Below, piece after piece: positions 1 to 11,087 of a stretch of 64,000 nucleotides of DNA. Made by a program: the position numbers and the translations under genes. The stretch comes from Leptodactylus fallax (Eukaryota > Chordata > Amphibia > Anura > Leptodactylidae). The notes beneath the pieces are model-generated. The model saw only the letters and a program-made list of their open reading frames with translations. It was not told the origin of the DNA and ran no database searches. Location of the stretch: NCBI GenBank assembly GCA_947044405.1, contig CAMRHE010000166.1, positions 3,349,501-3,413,500 on the forward strand. Direction: 5' to 3'. Position 1 is the first letter of the stretch, and each line of letters starts with the position of its first letter.

Positions 1-466
1 AAAACTGTCAGCAGTGAATGCAATGATAAGTGCTATGTGGTTTTGTCTATAGAGCAGTTAACTTCTATTGTATCCTATAAATACAGTGGCTTGTAAAAGT
101 ATTTATATCCCTTGAACTTTTTCACATTTTGTCACCTTACAACCACAAACTTAAATGTATTTTATTGAGAATTTTAAGTGATAGACCAACACAAAGTAAG
201 AACATAGTGCTGAAGTGGAATGAAAATGATACATGGTTTTCAAAATTTTAATCAAATAAAATCTGAAAAGTGACGTGAAAAAGTATTCAGCCCCCTGTAC
301 TCTTATACCCCTAAATAAAATCCAGTGCAACCAATTTCCTTTAGAAGTCACTTAATTAGTTAATACAGTCCAACTGTGTGTAATTTAGTCTTGGTATAAA
401 TACTGTACAACTGTTCTGTGAAGGCCTCAGTGGCTTATTCAAGAACACTAGTGAACAAACAGCATC

Positions 467-2091
467 ATGAAGACCAAGGAACTCACGGGTCAGAGATAAA
501 GTTGTGGAGAAGTTTAAAGCAGGGTTAAGTTATAAAAACATATCCCAAGCATTGAGCATCCCAAGGAGCACTGTTCAATCCATCATCCAAAAATGAAAAA
601 AGTATTCTACAACTACAAACCTACCAAGACATGGCCATCTACCTAAACTGACAGATCGAGCAAGGAGAGCACTGGCCAGAGAAGCAGCCAAGAAGCCCAT
701 GGTCACTCTGGAGGATGTGCAGAAATCCACAGCTCAGGTGAGAGAATCTGTCTACAGGACAACTATAAGTTGTGCACTCCACAAATCTGGCCTTTATGGA
801 AGAATGGCAAGAAGAAAACCATTGTGTAACGTCCTTGCCTGTTCGGGCTTTGGCGCCGTCCTCCAGGCGCACGCTGCGGCACAGGAGGCGTGCCCGGTTG
901 TGATTCTTTCCTTTGGGTTTTTCTTGTATTGTCTATTCCCTCACCTCCTTAATTGATTTTGCACCACGCCCTTCTCCTTCACTTTGCTCTCCCCCTGCTC
1001 CACTAAGAGTTAACTTTAGTCCTGCCTTTGTGATTGACAGCTTATCCTCCTATCAAGTCTGGGGTGGGTTCTTTCTCCCTATTTATTGTTTGCTCACTTT
1101 CCCATTGGCGCCTGCTATTTCATTTCGCTTACTGGCTATACTCCTTGTTCCTTGTTACCTGCTCTTCTGATTTTCTGACCACTGGCTTACCTTTGACTAT
1201 TCTCTTGGATTTTGATTCTGTACTGCATTGCTCAATTGTTACCGACCCCTTGGCTAGCTGACTTCCCTTTGTTGTTGTGCGTCTTGTCTGCGTTCTGTGT
1301 TATCACTTATTATAAGGAGGGATTGTCGACCAGTTGCTGGCTGTCACCTAGGACAGATCGGGCAAGTTAGCCAGGGACAGTGGGGGGATTCAGCTTAGGG
1401 TCCACTGTCTTGTTGTGCCCCTCCCCCCCTAAGTTCTCCAGCAGCTACTGGGGAATCGCTCCTCTAGTGATTCCCTTACACATTGTTGAAAGAAAGACAT
1501 AAGAAGTGCCACAAGCCATATAGAGGACACAGCAAACATGTGGAAGAAGGTGCTCTGGTCAGATGAGACATCTATGTTTGACGGAAAATTAACACTGCTC
1601 ATCACCTTGAACACATTCCCACTGTGTAACATGGTGGTGGCAGCATCATGCTGTGTGACTTTTCTTCAGCAGGAACAGGGAAGCTGGTCAGAGTTGAAAG
1701 GAAAATGGATGGAGCTAAATACAGGGCAATCCTGGAAGAAAACCTGTTGGAGGCTGGAAAAGACTTGAGACAGGGAAGGAGATTTTCCTTCCAGCAAGAC
1801 AATGACCTTAAACATACAGCCAGAGCTACAGTTTAATGGTTTAGATCAAAGACTATTTATGTGTTAGAATGGCCCAGTCATAGTCCAGACCTAAATCTCA
1901 TTGAGCATCTGTGGCAAGACATGAAAATTGCTGTTCACAGACGCTCTCCATCCAATCTGGCTGAGATTGAGCTATTTAGCAAAGAAGAATGGGCAAAAAT
2001 CTCAGTCTCTAGAATCGCAAAGCTGGTAGAGACATATCCGAAAAGACTTGCAGCTGTAATTGCAGAGAAAGGTGGCTCTACAAAGTATTGA
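467..2091 (+). pseudogene. Tc1-like transposase, decayed and interrupted
   Basis: The remnant starts at the ATG at 467 (MKTKEL...) and ends with the family-typical C-terminus GGSTKY followed by a stop at 2091. Visible pieces are a degraded N-terminal helix-turn-helix region, GRMARRKP just before the nested LTR, WKKVLWSDET (first catalytic Asp), RFSFQQDNDLKHTA (second Asp) and HSPDLNLIEHLW (catalytic Glu). Stops and frameshifts occur early (a stop soon after the start) and at the TAA near 1834. The solo LTR at 825-1480 splits the gene between the DNA-binding and catalytic halves. By family knowledge an intact protein would be about 340 aa and cut and paste at TA sites. This copy cannot encode one. 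Confidence 0.88.
825..1480. mobile_element. Solo LTR (656 bp) inserted in Tc1 copy 1
   Basis: The segment begins TGTAACG and ends CTTACA (TG...CA termini). It is flanked on both sides by the identical 5-bp sequence CATTG (820-824 and 1481-1485). Excising it with one CATTG rejoins the Tc1 transposase sequence. TG/CA ends, a short terminal inverted repeat and a 5-bp target duplication define an LTR, and the lack of internal coding sequence makes it a solo LTR. A Ty3/Gypsy-type origin is an inference from the TGTAA...TTACA ends. Orientation was not determined. Confidence 0.85.
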
Positions 2092-2338
2092 TATGGGGGG
2101 GGGGGCTAAATACTTTTGCATGTCACACTTTACAGATTTTTATTTGATTAAAATTTTGAAAACCATGTATCATTTTCCTTTCACTTCACAATTATCTGTT
2201 ACTTTGTGTTGGTTATCACTTAAAATCTCAATAAAATACATTTTTGTGGTTGTAAGGTGACAAAATGTGAAAAAGTTCAAGAGGTATGAATACTTTTGAA
2301 CGGCACTGTGTATATATATATTTTTTTTTTTTTTTTTC

Positions 2339-3805
2339 AACGGAATTACACTATGCACTGCTCGGTGCTCTTTCTGCTTATCTCTTTCGTTTTAAGTACT
2401 CTTGATACATTCCGGACTCCAGTGCACCAGAGACAGTGAACAGAGACAACACTACACCTGACCCAAAGACGTGCAGGCACCTAGTAGCAGTAAAAAGACT
2501 TATTCATCCTGAGACTTTGGATTTGACTTTCTGTAATTTTACATAGCTCTCCAGTTTCAATAACCAATATGGACTTTTTAAAGAGGAGATGCATCAAAAA
2601 AGGCTGAACATTATACCAGACCACCTCCTTTTGATCCCAGAGGGGACAGGATCCCTGATGAACCTGATCAGGCCATGGAAAGCCATGAGATCAGCCATGA
2701 TGACTTGAGCAAACTATTTTGGGAATTAGAGAATACTCTGTCTGACGAAACCAACCAGAGACTGTCTCGATCATAAGTTTTTGTTGATCTAAGAGAAAAT
2801 ATCACACCTAGGGGCCTTAGATTTCGGATCACTTCACCCTTTCCCAATGATACCATCTTCACTGAGGAATTGGGATCTTTACTTACAAAGTTGCACAATC
2901 GCTCTAATTAAAAGACTTTCACACGAATGCCAGAAATTAGCCACTGATTTTTGTGAGAAATTCACTATTCTAACCGAACTTATAGAAAAATTTAGAAATC
3001 CCCCAGACTTCACTAGGATGAGTAGAGTCCTTTGGACATGCACCATTGAAATACAGAGGAATATGCTCAAAACAAAAAGTAATAAACTTAATAGAGACTG
3101 GAAGGATTATGCTGAAAACAACAAACATTAAATTTTGGCTAAAACCCAAATCTAAAAGCATTCTCTCAACCAGCAAACCTAATAAATTAACTCAAAGACA
3201 GGAACACCCAGTCCCAATATTCCCAGCACCGGAATCATTGAGAAATATTTCTCAAAAAAATCCTTTCAAAAACCTTCCATTCTTTTCTCTCTACACCAGG
3301 AACAACCCTCCCAAGTTGCTCTATTCCGCATACCTAAAAATACCACAGGACCCAGGCTCAACACCTCTAATCAAAATTTCCCCAATAATGTTGATAGCAT
3401 GGTATCTTCCCAAATCGTAACACCACATAGGAAAAATACCAACACCGATATTCCTGGACCCTGCACTCTTTGCATGCCCCCCAATAGATTCAGAGCAAAA
3501 TGTAACCCCTTATCAGATCTAACCAAGTTTGATACCAAAAAAGAAAACTGTGTTGTTCACGGAATCTAGCCACAGCATGGTTCAAAGTAGAATCAAATTG
3601 AGTAGTAGTGATCTTTAAAGTTTAGACTTCCATTCCTGGATTTGAGTTTAGTCCAACAAAATGCAACTATACTGACATCCTTTCCTAAGGTGATGTGGTT
3701 CCTGCTACCGCTCTACACCCAGTGTTAAGGATTATCTACGCTATTAAGGTTGTTGTGGCCAAGTATACAACCTTCTAATGTGAGAGGCCACTTTTTAAAG
3801 CTGCT

Positions 3806-3851
<46 letters not shown>

Positions 3852-3895
3852 TCAACCGGATTACACTATGAACTGCTCGTTGCTCTTTCTGCTTT
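2339..3895 (+). repeat. Unrecognised retroelement-like remnant flanked by about 42-bp direct repeats
   Basis: Two near-identical stretches of about 42 bp, starting CAACGGAATTACACTATG at 2339 and CAACCGGATTACACTATG at 3852, bracket about 1.5 kb. Both are preceded by T-rich or (TA)n sequence. Between them, broken + strand reading frames give short protein-like pieces (around 2690-2880: LRFRITSPFPND, ELGSLLTKLHN; near 3095: NRDWKDYAEN). From memory this resembles hypothetical proteins next to frog retroelements, possibly Penelope-like, whose copies can carry terminal direct repeats. That assignment is weak. Many stops and no reverse transcriptase motif were seen. Confidence 0.35.
3809..3848. repeat. 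(TA)n microsatellite
   Basis: About 20 uninterrupted TA units, immediately before the second copy of the 42-bp direct repeat. Confidence 0.95.
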
Positions 3896-4139
3896 TGTTG
3901 CTCTTTCTGCATTTGTTTAAGTTCGTGTAATCCTGTCTGTTATGTAAATGAGGTGACTGATGCAAAGAAAACCCCTGCAGAATTTGAAACTATTATTAGG
4001 CAATTAGGTATAGTTGCCAGAGTAAAAATTGGAGGATTTAATGCCAACATAGATAGTGACATGGTAAATAAAAAAAACCATCAAAAATTCTAAAAAATAT
4101 GTTAAACATAAAAACATGGCTTCGAAAAGTAGGTTATTT
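3896..4139. other. Unassigned intergenic sequence
   Basis: AT-rich sequence with no gene or repeat recognised. A GTGTAATCC near 3924 is the inverse of GGATTACAC at 3857, so the boundary of the preceding repeat may include a short inverted repeat. Confidence 0.4.
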
Positions 4140-4640
4140 TCTGGTGACACATTCCATTTAACTTCTTAATGACAGACCTTTTTTGCAGGATAGGTTGTAT
4201 TTGCAGTGGTACTATTTATAGGGCACATATAATACACATAAATACATTTTATTAACTCTTAGGTGAATAGAATAAAAACAAGAATTGATTTTGCCTTACA
4301 AATTATGTGCCATTCACCATGCAGTATAAATAACATGTTAACTTTATTCTGTGGGTCAGTACAATTACAGTGATACTAAATATGTATAGATATTCTTATG
4401 TTATACTTCTTTCGCACTTTCAAAAACAACATTTGTCTTCATTTTGACAAAATTTGGAGAGCCATAACGCTTTTACCTTCAATGGAACTGTATAAGGTCT
4501 TGTTTTTTGCAGGATGAGAAAAAATTTAAATGTTATCATTTTGAGATGTTCAACATACAACTGTCGGTTCTCTTGTTGTTTTGTTTTTTTGGGGAGGTGG
4601 AATGAACAAAAATAACAACTTTGTAATTATGTGATTTTAC
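4140..4640 (+). repeat. Dispersed repeat 'family B', decayed copy
   Basis: This stretch has landmarks shared with the copies near 21.9, 36.3, 42.3 and 60.1 kb: TTTTTTGCAGGATAGGTTGTA, then ATTCTGTGGGTCAGTACAATTACAG, then GAGAGCCATAACGCTTTTA followed again by CTTGTTTTTTGCAGGATGAG. I recognise this pattern as a common, old, non-coding frog repeat. It has no coding capacity. Confidence 0.55.
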
Positions 4641-5024
4641 TGTAAGGTCTTAAAATTCTAATATTCTGCCTGGGTATGAGCATAGCATGTTACAAGTTCT
4701 ATAAACCTCAAACAACCTCTGCAGAAAAAATATATTTTTCTGCAAGAATATGACCATGATCTATTATTATCCTGTTTATTCTCACAAAGTTTTTGTAGCC
4801 AGCTAATAATATTCTTGTTCTAGGAAATTGTTCTCACTTCTTGAAAAATGCTTCTAGTTAAAAAGTATTTACTAAATGTCATGCATGCAGAATATAAATA
4901 AGATGTACCTACAGGCACAGGTAAATCCTGAATATTCCTAATAGTTTAAGACATAATAGAGTTTTATTTGGCTACAAATCCATTGAATCTCATAAAGCCA
5001 ATCAAGTTTTTCTACTTGGATATT
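4641..5024. other. Unassigned intergenic sequence
   Basis: AT-rich sequence with no gene, structural RNA or repeat recognised. Confidence 0.4.
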
Positions 5025-5525
5025 TGTGTTGGCGGCTGGTCCAGGCTGGCAAGGGTTAACCTGTGTATGTCTGGAGTCTGTGGTTTGGGAGGGGTTTTTC
5101 CCTGTGGTTCTGCCCCACCCTCTGGTGTGCTATTTAAGCTGGAGGCTTGCTCCAGTCCTTTGCTGGTTATACTCTTGTGCTCAGCTATACCTGTGACCTG
5201 TAGTTCTTCTGTCTATTTGGTCCTGAAACTTTGCTTAGTCTCTTCTGTCTCTGGCCTACTGTGAGGGTGTCTGTGGTGGTGTTTATCTGTGTGTGGGAAG
5301 TGTCTCACTGAGTCTCTGCTAGAGTATATTTCTAGGGTCTCTATTTAAGTTCCTGTGAGGAGTCCTCTTATTAGAGGATAGCTCCCCTGCTATTGTCCAG
5401 CTGCCTAATTTGCTTTGCTTTTCATTTATTTTGTCAGCTTATGTTTATTTCTAAATTTCTTAATGAATCAGTTTATCTCACACATTCGCTTGTTACTATT
5501 CTGTACGGAGACAAACATAACAGTT
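5025..5525 (+). repeat. Possible degraded LTR (Gypsy-like)
   Basis: A GC-richer block begins TGTGTTGGCGGCTGG and contains CTGGTGTGCTATTTAAGCTGG, with a TATTTAAG TATA-like box at 5131-5138, followed by CT-rich sequence. The order (TG start, TATA-like box, pyrimidine-rich downstream part) resembles frog Gypsy LTRs I remember. No matching target duplication or clear CA end was found, so the right boundary is approximate. Confidence 0.35.
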
Positions 5526-6394
5526 TGCTTTCTTCTGTGCCTCCTACAGCGGCTTGCTACATGCTTTTAGTTTGTTATGTTTGAGGCACCAACATTTAAA
5601 TCCACGCTTGTTTTCTACAGTCACATAACCAGTGATTGTATGCACAAAGGCACGATACCATTAATACATTTACTTGCATACAATGGCAATAATGTATTTG
5701 GCCTTTCACAGGTTAGAAGGTTTCTTTGGTTCTTTGCTACTAAAAATTATTTCAGAAAAGCATATCCTACTAGCTTTGAAGCCTACCTTAATGTTTGCTC
5801 TTCCCTCCACTTTGTCAGAAACTACCCAATATTGACTACCATTTTTTTTTTTTTTTACAAACTGAGAAAAACAGGAAAATGCAAAAAGCCGGGGGGATGA
5901 CAAAATACAATGGGGAAAAACAAGGACTACATTTCATTTTATTGGATTAACTAATCCCTGTTTTGTTCACTATATTCCGATTCTGTCTTGGAGTAATTGC
6001 TTCAAAATAGTGACATAAAAAGGTTTCTGAAAATATGTAATTTTAAAGACGTACAGTCAAGCTCCTCCCACAGGAATTGAGAATGGATGTCTGGAATGGA
6101 GATGACTCTGATTCTGACAGTTTAATCCTGAGATGCCATAGTCAGTAGCGACCACGGCTTATACTGTATGGTGTTTCACAAATGAAGGAGGCTCCCTTTA
6201 TCAGCTCATCATGACAAATGTGATGGGTTATCATGGCAGCTAGGTTAATAGGTTGTCATGAGACGTAGCCTAATTAATAGTTGTCTGCTGTGCAACACTC
6301 ACAGACAAAAATTATTTGGAATGAATATTTTGTGTTTTAGCTTACTTTTTCTCTTCGTTCAACATATCCTGAAATATGTGCCTCAAGATGACCA
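5526..6394. other. Unassigned intergenic sequence
   Basis: No coding or RNA gene recognised. AAACATAACA at 5512-5521 and TGTTATGTTT at 5573-5582 form a short inverted pair. A T run occurs near 5844. Confidence 0.4.
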
Positions 6395-6704
6395 GCCTTA
6401 AAAAAATAAAATAATTATTTCACAATATTCCGTCACAAGATTTCCATAGCATTTTTCATTTTTTGCTGTATTTTTCTCAGTTTTTTTTTTCTTCCCCTAT
6501 TCAATATATAGGGAAACTGTTTGCGATTTTGCTGCTAAAATTAATATGCTGCATTTTTCTAAAATGCACGCATTTTTGACAATACGACTTTTCCGCAGGT
6601 CTTTTTTTCCATAATGATAATAATTAATTTAATTCACTTTGCTAGTATTTCTGCTGTAGGCAAAAACGCTGCATTTCCGCAATGTGAGGCCTTAGCTTTA
6701 GGCC
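6395..6704. repeat. Hairpin MITE family A, copy 1 (degraded)
   Basis: It contains the family's internal landmarks (CCTATTCAATATATAGGGAAA, AAAATTAATATGCTGCATTTT, AATTCACTTTGCTAGTA, AAAAACGCTGCATTTCCGC) and ends GTGAGGCCTTAG. Its left end is indistinct. Confidence 0.5.
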
Positions 6705-6985
6705 CCATGTAGCGAAACACAGCGAAAAAACACTGAAGCGTTTTTTCTTGCATTTTTCCAAGCAGTTTTTCTTCCCTTGTTAAATCTATAGGGAAAATGC
6801 TTGTGTTTCCGCAGCTAAAATTTACATGAGTTTTTCATAACGCAGCTTTTCCGTATATTATTTTCCGCAGTGTGTGGATGGGAGTAGACAGAACTTCATT
6901 CACTTTGCTGGTACTGTAAAACACAGTGTTAGCAAGTGGGCAAAAATGCTGCAAAACACAACGTGGGGCCTTAGACTTAAGCTGA
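6697..6985. repeat. Hairpin MITE family A, copy 2
   Basis: It starts TTAGGCCCCATGTAGCGAAACACAGC and ends AACGTGGGGCCTTAGACTTAAG. The two ends are inverted repeats of each other, and the internal TTCATTCACTTTGCTGGTACTGT segment is shared with other copies. Its left tip overlaps the right tip of copy 1. Confidence 0.65.
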
Positions 6986-7150
6986 GGCCCCATGTTTGTG
7001 GAAAAGTAGCGTTTTTGGCTGCCACGCAAACGCATTGGGAAAAAAAAAATGTGTTTTACAGTACCAGCAAAGTGAATGAGATTTCGGTTAATCTAATCCA
7101 CACATTTTTCAGCTGCAGTTTGCTATTTGGGGCCATATCCTTAGGCTAAG
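6979..7150. repeat. Hairpin MITE family A, copy 3 (short)
   Basis: It starts TTAAGCTGAGGCCCCATGT and ends near TTTGGGGCCATATCCTTAGGC. It contains the family segment ACAGTACCAGCAAAGTGAATGAG in the opposite sense to copy 2. It is joined directly to copies 2 and 4 with no unique spacer. Confidence 0.6.
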
Positions 7151-7254
7151 GCCCCATGTAGCAAAGCACAGCAACAAAATGCTGTGGAAAAAAACGCAGC
7201 GGCAATGCATCACTTTTTTTTCCACAGAGTTTTCCTCTGCAGACTTTGTGTCCC

Positions 7255-7294
<40 letters not shown>

Positions 7295-7628
7295 GGAAAA
7301 CGCCAGCATTTCTGTAGGTATAATTGCCAATGCTGTGATTTTCAAAAACAGTGGAAACGTAATGCATTTTTTTTCCACAACAGTTTTTCATTTTTTGCTG
7401 TATTTTTCCCTGTAGTTTTTCTTCTCTTATTAAATCTATAGGAAAAACAGGTAAAATTGACATGATGCGATCAAAAACCCATCCCGTTTTGAAAATGCAA
7501 CGGGGAATGGGATTAGCCAAAATCTCAATCACTGTGCTGGTACTGTGAAATGCAGCATTTTTTTTTTTTGCTGTGTTTCCATAGCAATCAAAAACGCTGT
7601 GTTTCTGCAACATGGGGCCTTAGCCTAA
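7141..7628. repeat. Hairpin MITE family A, copy 4 (complete)
   Basis: The ends are TTAGGCTAAGGCCCCATGT and ACATGGGGCCTTAGCCTAA, a 19-bp inverted repeat. The interior is a long imperfect palindrome of ACGC/GCGT-rich and poly-T motifs, with a (TA)n run in the centre. It has no coding capacity, so it is read as a non-autonomous DNA element. The parent transposase family is not evident. Confidence 0.75.
7258..7294. repeat. (TA)n microsatellite inside family A copy 4
   Basis: About 18 uninterrupted TA units within the hairpin element. Confidence 0.95.
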
Positions 7629-7874
7629 ATGGGGTTTCCCACCTCAGAAACGTATCCCTTATTCACAGGAAATATGATTGGTGGGACCCCTACCGATCAT
7701 GAGAAAAGTTCTGTTTCTCAGCTCAGTCTGAATGGAGAGGTAGCTGGAAAGGAGCAAATCCACTCCATTCAATTCAGTGGGACCATTCCCACTACAATGT
7801 ACAGAACAGGAGCACACCTTTCCAACCATAACCACCAAAAACAAGCCTCTAGATATATCAATGAAAAAATAAGA

Positions 7875-8216
7875 CTGTTAGGCCATGGGTGTTTCATAAA
7901 AACAGTGGCATTTTACATAACTTGCAAAGTGGATGGGATTTTGGCTAATCCCATCCACACATTGCAGCATTTCTGCTGCGTATATTTATTTGCTATGTCA
8001 AAAACGCTCACTTTTTTTTAAATCTCAGCATTTCATTTATACCTACGGAAACGCTGGTGTTTTCCGTATAGGTATAATAGAAGCAGAAAGTCAGCAGAGG
8101 AAAACTCTGCGGAATTTCTGTGAAAAGCGCTGCAGCAAAAACCATGATGTGACTCCACCACATTTTTTCCGCAGCGCTTTTTGGCTGCGGGGTTCACTAC
8201 ATGGGGCCTTAGCCTT
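7875..8216. repeat. Hairpin MITE family A, copy 5
   Basis: It starts AGACTGTTAGGCCATGGGTG (decayed left tip) and ends ACATGGGGCCTTAGCCTTAG. It contains TTTATACCTACGGAAACGC mirrored by TTTCCGTATAGGTATAAT, and the GAAAGTCAGCAGAGGAAAACTCTGCGGAA hairpin found in the copies at 18 and 21.6 kb. Confidence 0.7.
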
Positions 8217-8889
8217 AGAACTCTTCATAAACAAGGATGAGAAAATGAAACAGATTGCCCTTGTCACTAAGGGGTTAAATTTACTTTTATTGTTCAGTTT
8301 TATAGTAAAACTACTTAGTAGGTTGTTCTAAACACTTTGGAGAATTTGCAACACTGTATACACTGTACGCTAAATCACATCTGTCTCTGCAGGTACTTTA
8401 ATCCCAGGCAGCCTTGATGATGTTGAGATTAGGTTTAGTAAAGACCATGCCATCTGTTGTAGTACTTGGTGTTCTTCTTTTCTATGGAGATAATTCTTTA
8501 TGTCCTTGGCCATATGTCTGTGGTCATTTTCCTGCTAAATAATGAAGTTGGGACCAGACCCATGTCTTGAACATATTGGATGACTTCCTGTTTTGCTAAT
8601 TTTGACCACTGATATTATTTGAGACCAAATAACCAACTAACTGAAATGCAGCCCAAAAAAGCAGCAATTACACTGTGATTCTTTATTAGCAGAGGATATA
8701 TCATGTAATGATATGCAGCTTTTCTATGAGCAAATGGCCTTTTTATTAAGATGGATATACACCTTCAGTAGCTGAAAAGATTAGGCATGTCAAATTCAAC
8801 ATGCCCGATATTCTCTATAAATTGTTGTTAGGCTGAAGTCTGAACAATGGTAGACACTTACATTTGTTTCTTGCCCACCAGAGTTTTGT
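8217..8889. other. Unassigned intergenic sequence
   Basis: No gene or recognised repeat. Short runs of protein-like frame occur but no credible start, length or motif. Confidence 0.4.
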
Positions 8890-9322
8890 TGTCAACCATG
8901 GGCCTTATCTTTGTAAATTTACTGCTAAAACACTAATGCAGAATACATGCAATAAAATGTAAAACATAATGACCCAGATTTACAATTCTGGTTAAAACTA
9001 GACACTGGCCTAAATGTGGAGCATCTTTCGTGCAATATGGCATATATTTGGCCCAGTCTGAAACATCTTTGACGTATTTATTTAGGGCTACAAAAAAGGG
9101 GGTGTGACTTAAATGTGTCATGATGCAACAAAAAATCACCAAAATTGTAAAGTTCTGGCTGAAAGTAAGTCAACTAAAAGGTGACATAAATTTAGACTAC
9201 AGAGTGTAGAGATGCGCCAGATTTATCATCCAGCATCAGCCACTGTGATAAATCTGGCAAATTTTCAGCCTGCCTGTCTAAGTTTCCACTATCTAACTAT
9301 TAAACTAATAAATTTGGGCCAA
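8890..9322. repeat. Probable dispersed frog repeat ('agatttat...aaatctgg' type)
   Basis: It contains several short inverted motifs around CCAGATTTA and TAAATCTGG (for example ATGCGCCAGATTTATC with GTGATAAATCTGGCAA) and ends AATAAATTTGGGCC. Similar wording recurs near 51.5 kb. Boundaries and family are uncertain. Confidence 0.35.
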
Positions 9323-9324
9323 TA

Positions 9325-10873
9325 CAGTGGGGGAAAAAAGTATTTAGTCAGCCACCAATTGTGCAAGTTCTCCCACTTAAAAAGATGAGAGAGGCCTGTA
9401 ATTGACATCACACTGTCTGAGTTTTTAAGAATTTATTTGCAAATTATGGTGGAAAATAAGTATTTGGTCACCTACAAACAAGCAAGATTTCTGGCTCTCA
9501 CAGACCTGTAACTTCTTCTTTAAGAGGCTCCTCTGTCCTCCACTCATTACCTGTAGTAATGGCACCTGTTTGACATTGTTATCAGTATAAAAGACACCTG
9601 TCCACAACCTCAAACAGTCACACTCCAAACTCCACTATGGTGAAGACCAAAGAGCTGTGGAAGGACACCAGAAACAAAATTGTAGACCTGTACCAGGCTG
9701 GGAAGACTAAATCTGCAATAGGCAAGCAGCTTGGTGTGAAGAAATCAACCGTGAGAGTAATAATTAGAAAATGGAAGACATATAAGACCACTGATAATCT
9801 CCCTCGATCAGGGGCTCCACGCAAGATCTCACCCCGTGGGGTCAAAATGATCACATGAACGGTGAGCAAAAATCCCAGAACCACACGGGGGGACCTAGTG
9901 AATGACCTGCAGAAAGCTGGGACTAACGTAACAAAGGCTACTGTCAGTAACACGCTACGCCGCCAGGGACTCAGATCCTGCAGTGCCAGACGTGTCCCCC
10001 TACTTAAGCCAGTGCATATCCGGGCCCATCTGAAGTTTGCTAGAGAGCATTTGGATGTTCCAGAAGAGTAATGGGAGAATGTCATATGGTCAGATGAAAC
10101 CAAAGTAGAACTGTTTTGTAGAAACACAACTCATCGTGTTTAGAGTGAATGCTTAGTTGCATCCAAAGAACACCATACCTACTGCGAAGCATGGGGGTGG
10201 CAACATCATGCTTTGAGGCTATTTCTCTGCAAAGGGACCAGAACGACTGATCCGTGTACATGAAATAATAAATGGGGCCATGTATCGTGAGATTTTGATT
10301 GCAAACCTCCTTGCATCAGCAAGGGCATTGAAGATGAAATGTGGCTGGGTCTTTCAGCATGACAATGATCCCAAGCACACCGCCAGGACAACTAAGGAGT
10401 GGTTTCGTAAGAAGCATTCCAAGGTCCTGGAGTGGCCTAGCCAGTCTCCAGATCTTAACCCCGTAGAAAACCTTTGGAGGGAGTTGAAAGTCCGTGTTGC
10501 CCAGCGACAGCCAAAAAACATCACTGCTCTAGAGGAGATCTACATGGAGGAATGGGCCAACATACCAGCAACAGTGTGTGCCAACCTTGTGAAGACTTAC
10601 AGAAAACGTTTGACCTCTGTCATTGCCAACAAAGGATATATAACAAAGTATTGAGATGAACTTTTGTTATTGACCAAATACTTATTTTCCACCATAATTT
10701 GCAAATAAATTCTTTAAAAATCAGACAATGTGATTTTCTGGATTTGTTTTCTCATTTTTTCTGTCATAGTTGAGGTTTACCTATGATGACAATTACAGGC
10801 CTCTCTCTCTCTATCTTTTTAAGTGGGAGAACTTGCACAATTGGTGGCTGACTAAATACTTTTTCCCCCACTG
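9325..10873 (+). mobile_element. Tc1-like DNA transposon, copy 2 (1549 bp)
   Basis: Clean ends: TA at 9323-9324, then CAGTGGGGGAAAAAAGTATT; at the right TTTTTCCCCCACTG to 10873, then TA at 10874-10875. The inverted repeats are about 150 bp or more and include AGTCAGCCACCAATTGTGC and AAATTATGGTGGAAAATAAG near the inner end. This is a complete-length element with intact tips but a broken transposase gene. Confidence 0.93.
9637..10654 (+). pseudogene. Tc1-like transposase, inactivated (copy 2)
   Basis: It starts [20 protein letters not shown] at the ATG at 9637. The helix-turn-helix region ([19 protein letters not shown]), a basic linker, VIWSDETKVELF (first catalytic Asp), [13 protein letters not shown] (second Asp) and [12 protein letters not shown] (catalytic Glu) are all visible, ending GYITKY stop at 10654. 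Breaks: TGA at 9856-9858, TAA at 10069-10071, TAG at 10141-10143, and a frameshift between there and about 10,200 after which the last third (from 10280) is open. By family knowledge the intact enzyme would be about 340 aa. The gene is dead, but the tips could still be moved by a related transposase. Confidence 0.9.
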
Positions 10874-10875
10874 TA

Positions 10876-11087
10876 TATTTGAAAATAACTTGCTATAGAG
10901 TTTCTAAGATTTTGCACAGTAGTGTATATTGGAGTACATACATATTAAATTGAACAATCCTTTTTCATTAATAAGGTCCAAAAAAATATTACAAGAACAG
11001 ATGTCAAATTAAATCAAATCACCACAGTGTAATGTAAATCGCATAGGGCTTTGTGAATAATCAAATTCATGTAAGTCACCATTTGGC
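10876..11087. other. Unassigned intergenic sequence
   Basis: Short AT-rich spacer with nothing recognised. Confidence 0.4.

Larger units (their letters stand above)
84..2308 (+). mobile_element. Tc1-like DNA transposon, copy 1 (interrupted by a solo LTR)
   Basis: A Tc1/mariner element bounded by long inverted repeats of about 200 bp. The left end begins CAGTGGCTTG after a TA at 82-83, and the right end finishes GGCACTG at 2308. The arms share inverted stretches such as the segment around CACATTTTGTCACCTTACAACC. The expected 3' flanking TA is not clean (TGTA follows). Without the 656-bp nested LTR and its 5-bp duplication the element is about 1.56 kb, normal for Tc1 elements. It carries a decayed transposase gene on the + strand. 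Confidence 0.9.
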
